Positions 45,546-55,387 of a stretch of DNA of 64,000 bases are shown here, piece after piece (the stretch's first letter is position 1; the number at the start of each line of letters is the position of its first letter). Made by a program: the position numbers and the translations under genes. The DNA lies in NCBI RefSeq assembly GCF_040438645.1, contig NZ_CP159253.1:1364001-1428000 (forward strand), read 5' to 3'. Under the pieces are notes generated by a model that made no database searches, was not told where the DNA came from, and saw only the letters and a list, made by a program, of their open reading frames with translations. Origin of the DNA: Mesorhizobium sp. WSM2240 (GTDB taxonomy: Bacteria > Pseudomonadota > Alphaproteobacteria > Rhizobiales > Rhizobiaceae).

Positions 45546-48137
45546 ATGCCCGATCTTTTGCTCGAACTACGATCCGAAGAGATACCTGCTCGCATGCAGC
45601 GCAAGGCGGCCGGCGACCTCAGGAAGATGGTGACCGACGGCCTGGTCGAGGCCGGGCTGACCTATGACGCCGCCCGCGACTACTGGACGCCGCGCCGGCT
45701 GACGCTCAACGTGCGCGGCCTGACAGCGCGGTCGAAGGATGTGCGCGAGGAGAAGAAGGGCCCGAGCACCAAGGCGCCGGAGCAGGCGATCGCCGGCTTC
45801 CTGCGCTCGGCGGGGCTCGACGACATCAGCCAGGCGCATGTGCATTCCGACCCGAAGAAGGGCGATTTCTATGTCGCCCATATCGTCAAGCCGGGCAGGG
45901 CGGCGGAGGAGATCATCGCCGAACTCATCCCAGGGATCATCCGGGACTTTCCGTGGCCGAAATCGATGCGCTGGGGCGCGGCATCGGCAAAGCCCGGCTC
46001 GCTGCGCTGGGTCCGGCCGCTGCAGTCGATCGTCTGCACCTTCGGCCCCGAGACCGAGGAGCCGGTGGTGGTCGACTTCGAGGTCGACGGCATCCGCGCC
46101 AGCAACGTTACCTACGGCCACCGCTTTCACGCGCCCGATGCGATCGTGGTGCGCCGTTTCGAGGATTATGCGGCCAAGCTCGAGGCGGCGAAGGTCGTGC
46201 TCGACGCCGACCGCCGCAAGGAGATCATCCTTGCCGATGCGAAGAACCTCGCCTTCGCCAATGGGCTGGAACTCATCGAGGATGACGGGCTGCTGGAGGA
46301 GGTGGCTGGGCTGGTCGAATGGCCCGTCGTGCTGATGGGCGAGTTCGAGCAGGATTTTCTCGACATTCCCGCCGAAGTGATCCGGCTGACGATCCGGGCG
46401 AACCAGAAGTGCTTTGTGACAACGCGCCCAATCTCCCCCCTTGTGGGAGAGATGTCGCCGAAGACGACAGAGGGGGGCGCTGTCCTGCCAATCTCTCAAT
46501 CAACCGAAAACCTTGAGGGCGGCGACGGTAAGCACTCTACGTTGCCCCCCTCTGTCCTGCCGGACATCTCCTCCTCAAGGGGGGAGATTAGCCAATCGTC
46601 ACTCTCCAACCGCTTCATCCTGACCGCCAATATCGAGGCCAGGGACGGTGGCAAGGAGATTGCTTACGGCAACGGCAAGGTGGTGCGGGCGAGGCTGTCG
46701 GACGCGCTGTATTTCTGGAAGACCGACCAGGCGGACCTGCCCGACCTCGACGAGTTGAAAGGGTCGGCGGAAAAATTCGGGCTCGATTTGAAGAAGCCGC
46801 TCGATCAGCGCATGGCGCGGCTCGACCATCTCGGCGTGACCTTCCACGCCAAGCTCGGCACGCAGGGAGAGCGGGTGGAGCGCATCGCGCGGCTGGCGGA
46901 GGAGATCGCGCCTATCGTCGGCGCCGATCCGAAGCTCGCGCGCCGCACGGCGGTGTTGGCCAAGGCCGATCTCCAGACCGAAGTGGTGGGCGAGTTCCCC
47001 GAACTGCAGGGCGCGATGGGCCGCAAATACGCGCTGCTGCAGGGTGAGCATACTTCGGTCGCCGCCGCGATCGAGGAGCACTACAAGCCGCAGGGGCCGT
47101 CCGACCGCGTGCCGACCGACCCCGTCTCGGTGGCCGTGGCGCTGGCCGACAAGCTCGACACGCTGGTCGGCTTCTGGGCGATCGACGAGAAGCCCACGGG
47201 CAGCAAGGACCCGTATGCGCTGAGAAGGGCGGCGCTGGGGGTGATCAGGATTGTGGTCGAGAATGGGGTGCGGTTAAGGCTTAATCCGATTAGCCTCCGC
47301 AGTTCGCTTGCCACTGCAATCTTCCTGCATGCACGCCGCTTTGCCGCGGCAGGTGAAAGACTAGCGCTAGCTGATGAATTGTCGCTTCTCGCAGACACCG
47401 ATTCTTTGAGGGAAATGGTCGGCAAGCGGATTGGAGAGATGTTCGATGGCAATGAAGAAGAAACAATCTGGACCGCCGCAAACACGTCGAGTTCCGACCT
47501 CCTCTCCTTCTTCCACGACCGCCTGAAGGTCTATCTCCGCGACCAGGGCGCGCGGCACGATCTGATCGACGCTGTGCTGGCGAGTGGCGCGCCAATCTCC
47601 CCCCTTGAGGGGGAGATGTCGGTGAAGCCGACAGAGGGGGCCGGAACATCGTCGAGGCACCCCCTCTGCCCTGCCGGGCATCTCCCCCTCAAGGGGGAGA
47701 TTGGCCAATCTTCAAACGACGACCTCCTGATGATCGTCCGACGCGTAGAGGCCCTGTCCGCCTTTCTCGATACCGAGGACGGAAAAAACCTGCTCGCCGG
47801 GACCAAGCGCGCGGCGAACATTCTGGCGGCCGAAGAGAAGAAGAAAACCCTCATCGCCGACTCCGTCGATCCCGCGCTTTTGCGTGAGGATGCGGAAAAA
47901 GCGCTGTTCGCCGCGGTGAATCAAGCCGAGAGCCAGGCCGGCCAAGCGATTCAGAATGAAGACTTTTCCGCCGCCATGCGCGCGCTTAGCGAGTTGCGTG
48001 AACCGGTTGATTCATTCTTTGAACGCGTTCTCGTGAATGATGAGGATGTGGTTGTCCGCGCCAACCGGCTGGCGCTGCTCGCCCGCATCCGCGCGGCTAC
48101 CGATCAGGTCGCGGATTTTTCCAAAATAGCCGGATAG
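45546..48137 (+). CDS. glyS: Glycyl-tRNA synthetase beta subunit with two in-frame repeat insertions
   Basis: GlyS completes the alpha2-beta2 enzyme. The 863-residue chain begins [20 protein letters not shown], and the family segments [51 protein letters not shown] and [20 protein letters not shown] are intact. Two palindromic repeats interrupt it without breaking the frame: residues about 295-349 (after ANQKCFVTT, before [13 protein letters not shown]) and about 683-720 (after [10 protein letters not shown], before DDLLMIVRR). Without them the chain would be about 770 residues, near the family length. A single continuous frame in an essential gene argues that the inserts are tolerated. Confidence 0.93.
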   Translation: MPDLLLELRSEEIPARMQRKAAGDLRKMVTDGLVEAGLTYDAARDYWTPRRLTLNVRGLTARSKDVREEKKGPSTKAPEQAIAGFLRSAGLDDISQAHVHSDPKKGDFYVAHIVKPGRAAEEIIAELIPGIIRDFPWPKSMRWGAASAKPGSLRWVRPLQSIVCTFGPETEEPVVVDFEVDGIRASNVTYGHRFHAPDAIVVRRFEDYAAKLEAAKVVLDADRRKEIILADAKNLAFANGLELIEDDGLLEEVAGLVEWPVVLMGEFEQDFLDIPAEVIRLTIRANQKCFVTTRPISPLVGEMSPKTTEGGAVLPISQSTENLEGGDGKHSTLPPSVLPDISSSRGEISQSSLSNRFILTANIEARDGGKEIAYGNGKVVRARLSDALYFWKTDQADLPDLDELKGSAEKFGLDLKKPLDQRMARLDHLGVTFHAKLGTQGERVERIARLAEEIAPIVGADPKLARRTAVLAKADLQTEVVGEFPELQGAMGRKYALLQGEHTSVAAAIEEHYKPQGPSDRVPTDPVSVAVALADKLDTLVGFWAIDEKPTGSKDPYALRRAALGVIRIVVENGVRLRLNPISLRSSLATAIFLHARRFAAAGERLALADELSLLADTDSLREMVGKRIGEMFDGNEEETIWTAANTSSSDLLSFFHDRLKVYLRDQGARHDLIDAVLASGAPISPLEGEMSVKPTEGAGTSSRHPLCPAGHLPLKGEIGQSSNDDLLMIVRRVEALSAFLDTEDGKNLLAGTKRAANILAAEEKKKTLIADSVDPALLREDAEKALFAAVNQAESQAGQAIQNEDFSAAMRALSELREPVDSFFERVLVNDEDVVVRANRLALLARIRAATDQVADFSKIAG
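46428..46591. repeat. Palindromic repeat family A inserted in glyS (copy 1)
   Basis: This copy of about 164 bp starts CCAATCTCCCCCCTTGTGGG and ends CAAGGGGGGAGATTAG. It shares the arms, the ACAGAGGGGGGCGCTGTCC core and the inner TTGCCCCCCTCTGTCCTGCC with the copy in the E2 gene. It is read through in frame by glyS as ISPLVGEMS...[11 protein letters not shown]. Confidence 0.85.
47592..47704. repeat. Palindromic repeat family A inserted in glyS (copy 2, short form)
   Basis: This shorter copy of 113 bp has near-perfect terminal inverted repeats, CCAATCTCCCCCCTTGAGGG and CCCTCAAGGGGGAGATTGG. It is read by glyS as ISPLEGEMS...[13 protein letters not shown]. The left flank (GCGCG) resembles that of copy 1, which may hint at site preference. 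Confidence 0.85.
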
Positions 48138-48207
48138 CCTGCCGCACTGGCTCGGAACTGGCGGCGTGCTCGGTTGCGCAACGGGAAAGCGCGCATCAAG
48201 CGGCGGA

Positions 48208-48699
48208 TCAGCGGTCGATGATTACAGGATCGCCGGACGGTTTGGGTGCGCGAGGCGCTTCGGGGGCTTCGGGGGGAGGCGGCTCGGCCGGCTTTTCGGC
48301 GAGGGTCCGCTTCGGGTCGTAGACGACGGCCGGTTCCCGTTCATCCGCGTGCGGCAAGCCGTTTCCCGTCGGGAAGGCGCCGCCGGCGATGCCGCCGCGC
48401 AGCACCATCGGCGAAAAATCGCGCTGCGTCTTCTCGCCGACGGAGGCGACGTTCTCATAGGCGACATTGGACGGGCCGAAGGCGATGATGGACCGGCTGA
48501 CCATGTGGCGGTCGTCGGTCTCCGCGGCCGCCGGAGCCTCGTCCGGCGGTCCGGCGATCACAAAGGATGGGCCGAGCTGCTCCGTCATCGCCTCGAGCGT
48601 CACGATGGACGAGGCGTGAGCGGAGCCCGCGCAGCAGGTCGCCGCGGCGACAAGGGCAAAAGGCTTCCAGAACGATCGCACCGGCATGCTCCATTGCAT
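48208..48699 (-). CDS. Exported hypothetical protein with Pro-rich tail
   Basis: This protein of about 163 residues has a signal peptide (WKPFALVAAATCCAGSAHA), a middle part SRSIIAFGPSNVAYENVASV and a C-terminal Pro/Glu/Ala-rich tail. I do not recognise a family. The ATG at 48699 or 48687 is possible. It converges on glyS and is divergent from the Sua5-type gene. Confidence 0.6.
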   Translation of the reverse strand: MQWSMPVRSFWKPFALVAAATCCAGSAHASSIVTLEAMTEQLGPSFVIAGPPDEAPAAAETDDRHMVSRSIIAFGPSNVAYENVASVGEKTQRDFSPMVLRGGIAGGAFPTGNGLPHADEREPAVVYDPKRTLAEKPAEPPPPEAPEAPRAPKPSGDPVIIDR

Positions 48700-48793
48700 T
48701 TCCACGCTGGTCCCTTATCAGTCCGGGGTTGATGCCCGCTTGAGGCGATGCGCGGCATTTTAGCGATCGGACATATTCGAAGGATTGCGGGAA

Positions 48794-49768
48794 GTGGCGG
48801 AAATTCGCGACGCAGCCGAGGCGATGGACGAGGCGCTGGCCCTGCTCAGGGCCGGCGAAATCGTCGCGATCCCGACCGAAACCGTCTATGGGCTCGCCGG
48901 CGATGCGACCAATGGCGCGGCCGTCGCGAAGATTTTCGAGGCGAAGGGCAGGCCGCGCTTCAATCCGCTGATCGCCCATGTGGCGACGATGGCGATGGCC
49001 GAGGAGATCGCTGAATTCGATCCGCTGTCGCGAATACTGGCGGAAAGATTCTGGCCAGGTCCGCTGACCCTGGTGCTGCCCTTGAGGCCCGGCGGCGCGA
49101 TCCACCCGCTGGTTACGGCCGGGCTAGACACAATCGCGCTCAGAATGCCGCGCGGCTTCGGTGCCAAGCTCATCGAGCACCTCGGCCGGCCGTTGGCCGC
49201 GCCCAGCGCCAATTCGTCGAACAGGATAAGCACGACGACCGCCGCGGCGGTCGCCGACGATTTGGGCGACAGGATCAGGCTGGTGGTCGACGGCGGCGCG
49301 ACGCCGGTCGGGCTGGAATCGACCATCGTCAAGGTCGAGGATGGAAGACTGCGGCTGCTGCGGCCGGGCGGCATAGCCGCCGAGGAACTGGAGGCGGCAG
49401 CGGGCGTGGCGCTGGTGCGCGGCGCGGAAAATGGCGTCGAGGCGCCGGGCATGCTGGCCTCGCATTATGCACCGGGCGCTCTGGTGCGGCTCAACGCGGA
49501 GGATGTGGCGGCCAGCGAGGCGCTGCTCGCCTTCGGGCCGGAACGCGTCAAAAATGCGGAAGGCGCGTTTGCGGTGTTAAACCTTTCCGAGACCGGCGAT
49601 CTCACCGAGGCTGCGAGCAACCTTTTCTCGCACCTCCAGGCGCTCGACCGCAGCGGCGCGAAAATGATCGCGGTGGAGCCGATACCATATGAGGGGCTGG
49701 GCGAGGCGATCAACGACCGGCTGGCGCGCGCGGCAGCGCCGCGTGACAGCGGCGCTTCGTATCAGTAG
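48794..49768 (+). CDS. L-threonylcarbamoyladenylate synthase (Sua5/TsaC family)
   Basis: This protein makes threonylcarbamoyl-AMP for the t6A37 tRNA modification. The 324-residue two-domain Sua5 form has the YrdC domain (ALLRAGEIVAIPTETVYGLA; KIFEAKGRPRFNPLIAHVA; SANSSNRISTTTAAAV), then a C-terminal Sua5 domain (PGMLASHYAPGALVRLN). GTG at 48794 has AAGGA nine bases upstream; a TTG at 48785 is the alternative. It lies nine bases before the FAD-oxidase gene and is probably co-transcribed with it. Confidence 0.9.
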   Translation: MAEIRDAAEAMDEALALLRAGEIVAIPTETVYGLAGDATNGAAVAKIFEAKGRPRFNPLIAHVATMAMAEEIAEFDPLSRILAERFWPGPLTLVLPLRPGGAIHPLVTAGLDTIALRMPRGFGAKLIEHLGRPLAAPSANSSNRISTTTAAAVADDLGDRIRLVVDGGATPVGLESTIVKVEDGRLRLLRPGGIAAEELEAAAGVALVRGAENGVEAPGMLASHYAPGALVRLNAEDVAASEALLAFGPERVKNAEGAFAVLNLSETGDLTEAASNLFSHLQALDRSGAKMIAVEPIPYEGLGEAINDRLARAAAPRDSGASYQ

Positions 49769-49776
49769 GAACGGCC

Positions 49777-51207
49777 ATGGAAGCATCCGAGCAAGGCATC
49801 GACGCAGCGCTCCTCGACCGCTTTGCGGGAATCGTCGGCGAAGCCTATGCGTTGCGAAGCGACGCCGACATCGCGCCTTACGTCAGCGAGCGGCGCGGCC
49901 TCTATCCCGGCCGGACGCCGCTGGTGCTGCGGCCGGGCAGCGTCGACGAGATCAGCCGCATCATGCGGCTGGCCACCGATACTAGAACGCCGATCGTGCC
50001 GCAGGGCGGCAATACCGGCCTTGTCGGCGGGCAGATGCCCGACAGTTCCGGCCGCGAGATCGTGCTCTCAATGTCGCGCATGAACCGCATCCGTGAGATC
50101 GACCTTTTGTCAAACACCGCTACCGTCGAGGCCGGCGTGGTGCTGCAGACGCTGCGCGACGCGGCGGATGCGGCCGACCGGCTGTTTTCGCTGTCGCTGG
50201 GGTCGCAGGGCTCGTGCCAGATCGGCGGCAATCTTTCATCGAATGCCGGCGGCACCGGCGTGCTTGCCTATGGCAATGCGCGCGAGCTCTGCCTCGGCCT
50301 CGAGGTGGTGCTGCCGACCGGCGAGGTGCTCGACGATCTGCGCAAGCTGAAGAAGGACAACACCGGCTATGATCTGAAGAACCTGTTCATCGGCGCGGAG
50401 GGCACACTCGGCATCATCACGGCGGCGGTCCTGAAGCTTTACCCTAAGCCCAAGGGCAGGGAGGTCGCCTGGGTCGGGCTCAATTCGCCGGAGGCGGCGC
50501 TGGCGCTGTTCAGCAACGCGGTGGACCAGGCGGGCAGCGGCCTGACCGCGTTCGAGCTGATCGCTGACCGGCCGCTAGAATTCGCCGTCCGCCACATCCC
50601 GGGAACGGTGCGCCCGCTGGCGGGAGCCTGGCCATGGCATGTGCTGATGGAGGTGTCGTCGGGACGCTCCACCGAGGATGCGCGCGGCATGATTGAGGAT
50701 ATTCTTTCCGCCGGGCTGGAGAAGGGGCTTGCCGGCGACGCGGTGATCGCCGCAAGCCTGGCGCAGGCGGATGCGTTCTGGCGCATCCGGGAGTCGCTTT
50801 CCGACGGCCAGCGCCCGGAAGGCGCGTCGATCAAGCACGACATTTCGGTGCCGGTCGCTTCGATACCCGAATTCATCGGGCGCGCCGCAATCGCCGTTGA
50901 ACGGGTCAGCCCGGGGGCTCGCGTGGTCTGCTTCGGCCATATGGGCGACGGCAATTTGCACTACAACATCTCACAGCCTGTGGGCGCGGATGGCGCGGCG
51001 TTCCTCGGCCTATACCGGGCGATGAACAAGGCCGTGCACGACATCGTGCGCGACCTCGGCGGATCGTTCTCGGCCGAGCATGGCATCGGCAGACTGAAGC
51101 GCGAGGAACTGATCGCCACCGCCCCGCCCGTGGCGATCGACCTGATGCGCCGCGTCAAGACGGCATTCGATCCGGCGGGCATTATGAACCCGGGCAAGGT
51201 GATTTAA
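49777..51207 (+). CDS. FAD-linked oxidoreductase (D-2-hydroxyacid / D-lactate dehydrogenase type)
   Basis: This 476-residue flavoprotein has the FAD_binding_4 domain (VLRPGSVDEISRIMRLATDT; IVPQGGNTGLVGGQMPDSS; GGNLSSNAGGTGVLAYGNAR) and the C-terminal FAD-oxidase domain (CFGHMGDGNLHYN; AEHGIGRLKREEL; MNPGKVI). Family members oxidise D-lactate, D-2-hydroxyglutarate or glycolate. The substrate cannot be assigned. The start follows AGGAA. Confidence 0.88.
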   Translation: MEASEQGIDAALLDRFAGIVGEAYALRSDADIAPYVSERRGLYPGRTPLVLRPGSVDEISRIMRLATDTRTPIVPQGGNTGLVGGQMPDSSGREIVLSMSRMNRIREIDLLSNTATVEAGVVLQTLRDAADAADRLFSLSLGSQGSCQIGGNLSSNAGGTGVLAYGNARELCLGLEVVLPTGEVLDDLRKLKKDNTGYDLKNLFIGAEGTLGIITAAVLKLYPKPKGREVAWVGLNSPEAALALFSNAVDQAGSGLTAFELIADRPLEFAVRHIPGTVRPLAGAWPWHVLMEVSSGRSTEDARGMIEDILSAGLEKGLAGDAVIAASLAQADAFWRIRESLSDGQRPEGASIKHDISVPVASIPEFIGRAAIAVERVSPGARVVCFGHMGDGNLHYNISQPVGADGAAFLGLYRAMNKAVHDIVRDLGGSFSAEHGIGRLKREELIATAPPVAIDLMRRVKTAFDPAGIMNPGKVI

Positions 51208-51466
51208 AATCAGGCGATGCCTGCCGTCGTCATTTTGCAGCGGCATCTGCGGTCAGTCCATTCACACCTTCTTCACACCCCTTGCCAACACCTTGCACTT
51301 GGTCGCAAAGCGATAACCATGCCCCGGATCAGCAAAATTTAACCGACTTTCTTAAGCGCGGCGGTAAGGTCCGCGGCGTAGGCTTCTTCCCATAACGAGA
51401 CCGGGAAAACCGGTTCGGAGAGACCGGAAACCGGCTCTCAGGAGTAACAGGAAGAAGGCGCACTCA

Positions 51467-52039
51467 ATGAGCACCGGACTGAAGCCAGTCTGGGCGGGAC
51501 GCAACATGCGTCTCGACCCGTTTCGTCTGCCGCAAATGGTCAGCTACGCAACCCGCGACGCCTATGGCGATGTGACCTTCACCATCGATCATCGCGGCGC
51601 GGTGCTGCGCCGGGTGCTGGAAATGAGCGGCCTGCCGGTGACGGTGGCGCTGCCGGCCAACGCCTTCCGCGGCGTCGCGGCGCGGGCTCTGGAGGACGAG
51701 CACGGCACGGTGACGGTGACGCTGGAACTGCTGCACAATGATCCGATGCTGTCTGTGCCGCTGCTGGTGGCCGACGATCTCGACGATGTCGCCGCTGACT
51801 GGCGCGCATGGGCCGACGCCTACCGCCTTCCGATGCTTTTGATCGAGGCCGACGGCATCGCCCGCACGCTAGAGGAATCGCTCGGCGCCGCGATCAAGGC
51901 GCTGCCGCCGCAGGAGCGCCGCAAGGGGCGCACAACGCCGACGCGCAGGCCACGCTTCCTCGCCCGGCGCAAGGCCGGCAATCTCGGCCTGAGGCTGGTT
52001 GTCGACGGCGCGGAAATCATCGCGCGGGACGATCTATAG
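51467..52039 (+). CDS. DUF6101-like conserved hypothetical protein
   Basis: This 190-residue protein is soluble-looking with a basic C-terminus. Its motifs WAGRNMRLDPFRLPQMVSYA, RGAVLRRVLEMSG and GVAARALEDEHGTVTVTLEL match a conserved rhizobial protein that I recall as DUF6101. The ribosome site AGGAAGAAGG is strong. The 259-bp region before it carries two GAGACCGG-type repeats at 51397-51413 and 51420-51434. It overlaps the convergent ubiA end by six bases. Confidence 0.7.
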   Translation: MSTGLKPVWAGRNMRLDPFRLPQMVSYATRDAYGDVTFTIDHRGAVLRRVLEMSGLPVTVALPANAFRGVAARALEDEHGTVTVTLELLHNDPMLSVPLLVADDLDDVAADWRAWADAYRLPMLLIEADGIARTLEESLGAAIKALPPQERRKGRTTPTRRPRFLARRKAGNLGLRLVVDGAEIIARDDL

Positions 52040-53017
52040 AAGCGGCTTCAGCGCCATCCAGGCGCCGCCGGCGACGAGCCCGAGGAAGATCAGCCAGCCG
52101 ACGACCTTGTTCGAATGGAACAGCCTCAGACATTGCGCCGGATTGTCGATGTCCAGCACATAGATCTGGCGCGCCATGTGCGCGCCGGCGGCGACGAGGC
52201 CGGCCAGCGCCGGCATCGGCGCTTCCGCCGCGGCGAAGGCGATTGCGAAGAACATCAGCGCGAAGCCGTAAAGGCCGGTCAGCCAAATCTTGGTGTTGTC
52301 GCCGAAAAGACGCGCCGTCGAGCGCACGCCGACAATGGCGTCGTCTTCCTTGTCCTGATGCGCGTAGATGGTGTCGTAGCCGATCACCCACAGGATCGAG
52401 CCGAGATAGAGCATGATGGCCGGGCCGTCGAGATCGCCGAACTCGACCACCCAGCCCATCAGCGCGCCCCAGGAAAACGCAAGCCCCAGAACCAGTTGTG
52501 GCCAGTTGGTGATTCGCTTCATGAACGGATAGATGGCCACGACAGCGAGCGAGCAGAGGCCGAGCACGATCGCGAAGCCGTTGAACTGCAAGAGCACCGC
52601 GAGCCCGGCGAGCGCCTGGACAATGAGAAAAATCCAGGCCTGCCGGCGCGTGACCTGGCCGGACGGCAGCGGCCGCGAGCGGGTGCGCTCGACCTCGGCG
52701 TCGATCCGCTCGTCCACGATGTCGTTGTAGGTGCAGCCGGCGCCGCGCATGGCGACCGCGCCGAGAAGAAACAGGACGAGCGTGAGCGGCGAGGGCAAGA
52801 GCGACAAGAGCGGGTCGCCCGGCCGCGCAAACGCCGTCGCGGCCAGCGCCGCCGACCACCAGCATGGCCACAACAACAACCACCAGCCGATCGGCCGATC
52901 CCACCGCGCAAGCTGCGCATAGGGCCACATGCCGCGCGGTAGCGCGCGGTAGACCCAGTGACCGCTCGGCGCGTCGGCGACGCGGCCCTGGCCGGTTCGC
53001 GATTGAATGGTTTCCAT
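52034..53017 (-). CDS. ubiA: 4-hydroxybenzoate polyprenyltransferase
   Basis: UbiA attaches the polyprenyl chain to 4-hydroxybenzoate in ubiquinone synthesis. The 327-residue membrane protein has the first Asp motif in CTYNDIVDERIDAEVERTRS and the second in YDTIYAHQDKEDD, with about eight membrane helices. The ATG at 53017 (METIQSRTGQG) is chosen; the frame continues upstream without support. It is convergent with the DUF6101 gene and divergent from purD. Confidence 0.93.
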   Translation of the reverse strand: METIQSRTGQGRVADAPSGHWVYRALPRGMWPYAQLARWDRPIGWWLLLWPCWWSAALAATAFARPGDPLLSLLPSPLTLVLFLLGAVAMRGAGCTYNDIVDERIDAEVERTRSRPLPSGQVTRRQAWIFLIVQALAGLAVLLQFNGFAIVLGLCSLAVVAIYPFMKRITNWPQLVLGLAFSWGALMGWVVEFGDLDGPAIMLYLGSILWVIGYDTIYAHQDKEDDAIVGVRSTARLFGDNTKIWLTGLYGFALMFFAIAFAAAEAPMPALAGLVAAGAHMARQIYVLDIDNPAQCLRLFHSNKVVGWLIFLGLVAGGAWMALKPLL

Positions 53018-53143
53018 TGAAGTGGAGTGGCAGCGCGGGGCGCAGGCGTCAAGAAGGCGAATTGTCCTTGATAAGCGAAGCCTATACTTGACCGGCCTGT
53101 TTCGCGGCCATACCGGGTGAACCGGAAACCGGAGGCATACGGC

Positions 53144-54418
53144 ATGAACATCCTTCTCATCGGTTCCGGCGGGCGTGAGCATGCGCTGGCCTGGAAACTG
53201 GCCGCCTCGCCGATGCTGACCAGGCTTTACGCCGCGCCCGGCAATCCGGGCATCGCCAAGGCGGCCGAATGCGTGGCGCTGGATGTCGCGGATCACGCGG
53301 CGGTCGCGAATTTCTGCCGTGAGAAAGCGATAGATCTCGTAGTGGTAGGTCCGGAAGGGCCGCTGGTGGAGGGGTTGGGCGACGATCTGCGCACCGCCGG
53401 CATTCGCGTTTTCGGGCCGTCGAAAATGGCCGCGCAGCTCGAGGGCTCGAAGGGCTTCACCAAGGACCTCTGCGCCAGATACGGCATCCCCACCGCCGCG
53501 TACGGCCGCTTCGGCAGCGCCTCAGAGGCCAAGGCCTATATCCGCAAGATGGGCGCGCCGATCGTCGTCAAGGCCGACGGTCTGGCCGCCGGCAAGGGCG
53601 TGACCGTCGCCATGACGCTGGAGGAGGCGCTGGAGGCGGTCGACACCTGCTTCGACGGCGCGTTCGGCGGAGCCGGCGCGGAGATCGTGGTCGAGGAGTT
53701 CCTGACCGGGGAGGAGGCGAGCTTCTTCTGCCTGTGCGACGGCGCGACCGCGCTGCCCTTCGGCACCGCGCAGGACCACAAGCGCGTTGGCGAGGGCGAC
53801 ACGGGCCCCAACACCGGCGGCATGGGCGCCTATTCGCCGGCACCTGTGATGACGCCGGAACTCATCGAGCGGACGATGCGCGAGATCGTCGAGCCGACCA
53901 TGCGCGGCATGGCCGAGATGGGCGCGCCGTTTTCCGGCGTGCTGTTCGCAGGCCTGATGATCACCGAGAATGGCCCGAAGCTGATCGAATACAATGTCCG
54001 CTTCGGCGACCCCGAATGCCAGGTGCTGATGATGCGGCTGAAGGACGACCTTCTGGTGTTGCTCAGCGCTGCCGCCGACGCGCAACTGGCGCACATGTCG
54101 GCGCGCTGGCGCGACGATGCGGCGCTGACCGTGGTGATGGCCGCGGACGGTTATCCCGGCACGCCGAAAAAGGGTTCGGCCATCCGCGGTTTGGAGAAAA
54201 CGGGCGACGGCGTCGAGATTTTCCACGCTGGCACGGCCGAGCGCAACGGAGAGATCGTCGCCAATGGCGGGCGCGTGTTGAACGTAACGGCAATGGGCAG
54301 GACGGTGAGCGAAGCGCAGCGGAAAGCCTATGCCGCGGTCGACCTGATCGACTGGCCGGAAGGTTTTTGCCGCCGCGACATCGGATATAAGGCGGTGGAA
54401 AGGGAGCGGGGGCTCTAA
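53144..54418 (+). CDS. purD: Phosphoribosylamine-glycine ligase
   Basis: PurD is the second enzyme of purine synthesis. The 424-residue ATP-grasp protein starts [20 protein letters not shown] and has [40 protein letters not shown] and [12 protein letters not shown]. The GGAGG site is nine bases before ATG 53144. It converges on the APH-like gene 15 bases later. Confidence 0.97.
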   Translation: MNILLIGSGGREHALAWKLAASPMLTRLYAAPGNPGIAKAAECVALDVADHAAVANFCREKAIDLVVVGPEGPLVEGLGDDLRTAGIRVFGPSKMAAQLEGSKGFTKDLCARYGIPTAAYGRFGSASEAKAYIRKMGAPIVVKADGLAAGKGVTVAMTLEEALEAVDTCFDGAFGGAGAEIVVEEFLTGEEASFFCLCDGATALPFGTAQDHKRVGEGDTGPNTGGMGAYSPAPVMTPELIERTMREIVEPTMRGMAEMGAPFSGVLFAGLMITENGPKLIEYNVRFGDPECQVLMMRLKDDLLVLLSAAADAQLAHMSARWRDDAALTVVMAADGYPGTPKKGSAIRGLEKTGDGVEIFHAGTAERNGEIVANGGRVLNVTAMGRTVSEAQRKAYAAVDLIDWPEGFCRRDIGYKAVERERGL

Positions 54419-54433
54419 GCGGCGAGGCCGTCA

Positions 54434-55327
54434 TCATCCCGCCCGCCTGTAATCCTCAATCACCTCCTCGAGCACCCGCTGCGCCCATGGCCCCAGCGGC
54501 TCGGCGTCGCGGTGCTCGGCATATGTGATCAGCGCCTTCCACAGCGTCCAGCCGCGGCCGCGCGCCCAGGTTGCCTTGTCGGCGGGCATGGCGGCGCGGA
54601 ACGCCTCGCGGCTTTCGCCTTCGAGGAACGTCCAGGCGATGTAGAGGTCGCATGCGGGATCGCCGACGGCCGACGAGCCGAAATCAATGACGGCACTGAG
54701 CCGGCCATCCTTGACCAGCAGGTTCCCGACCGCCACGTCTCCATGCACCCAGACAGGCTTGCCACGACATGGCGCGGCAAGCGCCGTTTCCCAGATCTCG
54801 GTCGCCGTATCGGCGTCGATCGCGCCGTCGAGTGCGGCGATCGCCCGTCTCGTTTCGCCGTCATAGACGGTCAGCGACCCACCGCGGAAGAAATTGTGCT
54901 TGCCGGGCGGAGGCCCGCCGGTGGCGTTGGCCTGCTGCAGCGCGACGAGGAATTTTGCGAGCGCGGTCGCGAATCCCGTCATGTCGTCGATGCGGTCGAC
55001 CGAAGCGGTCTCTCCGTCGAGCCACCGGTAGATCGACCACGGCCAGGGATAGAAGTCGGTCGGCTCGCCTTTCGCCAGTGGCGTCGGGATCGGAAGCGGC
55101 AGGTGCGGGGCGAGCTTCGGCAGCCAGCGCTGTTCCTTTTCGACCTGCGCTGCATAGGACGCGGCGCTCGGCAATCTCACCGTCATGCGGTCGCCGAGAT
55201 GAAAAGTCCGGTTGTCCCATCCGCCGAATTCGACCGGCCTGATCGCCAGGCTGGCCCATTGAGGAAATTGCGCGGCCACCAGCCGGCTCACCAGCGCTGG
55301 TTCAATGTCCATTCTGTCGGTCGTCAT
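54434..55327 (-). CDS. Aminoglycoside-phosphotransferase-like kinase (APH family)
   Basis: This 297-residue kinase has the Brenner-type catalytic WVHGDVAVGNLLV (HGD-x4-N) and the Mg-binding VIDFGSSAVGDPACDLYIAW. The N-terminal lobe contains GGWDNRTFHLG and TVRLPSAASYAAQVEKEQRW. It resembles chromosomal APH(3')/MphE-like proteins. Drug substrate cannot be inferred; a small metabolite is at least as likely. Confidence 0.82.
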   Translation of the reverse strand: MTTDRMDIEPALVSRLVAAQFPQWASLAIRPVEFGGWDNRTFHLGDRMTVRLPSAASYAAQVEKEQRWLPKLAPHLPLPIPTPLAKGEPTDFYPWPWSIYRWLDGETASVDRIDDMTGFATALAKFLVALQQANATGGPPPGKHNFFRGGSLTVYDGETRRAIAALDGAIDADTATEIWETALAAPCRGKPVWVHGDVAVGNLLVKDGRLSAVIDFGSSAVGDPACDLYIAWTFLEGESREAFRAAMPADKATWARGRGWTLWKALITYAEHRDAEPLGPWAQRVLEEVIEDYRRAG

Positions 55328-55387
55328 GCTGGCGGGAAAGGCTCTCTGCTGTGATCGCCTTCCAATTGCGGCATCGGCCGTTGATCG

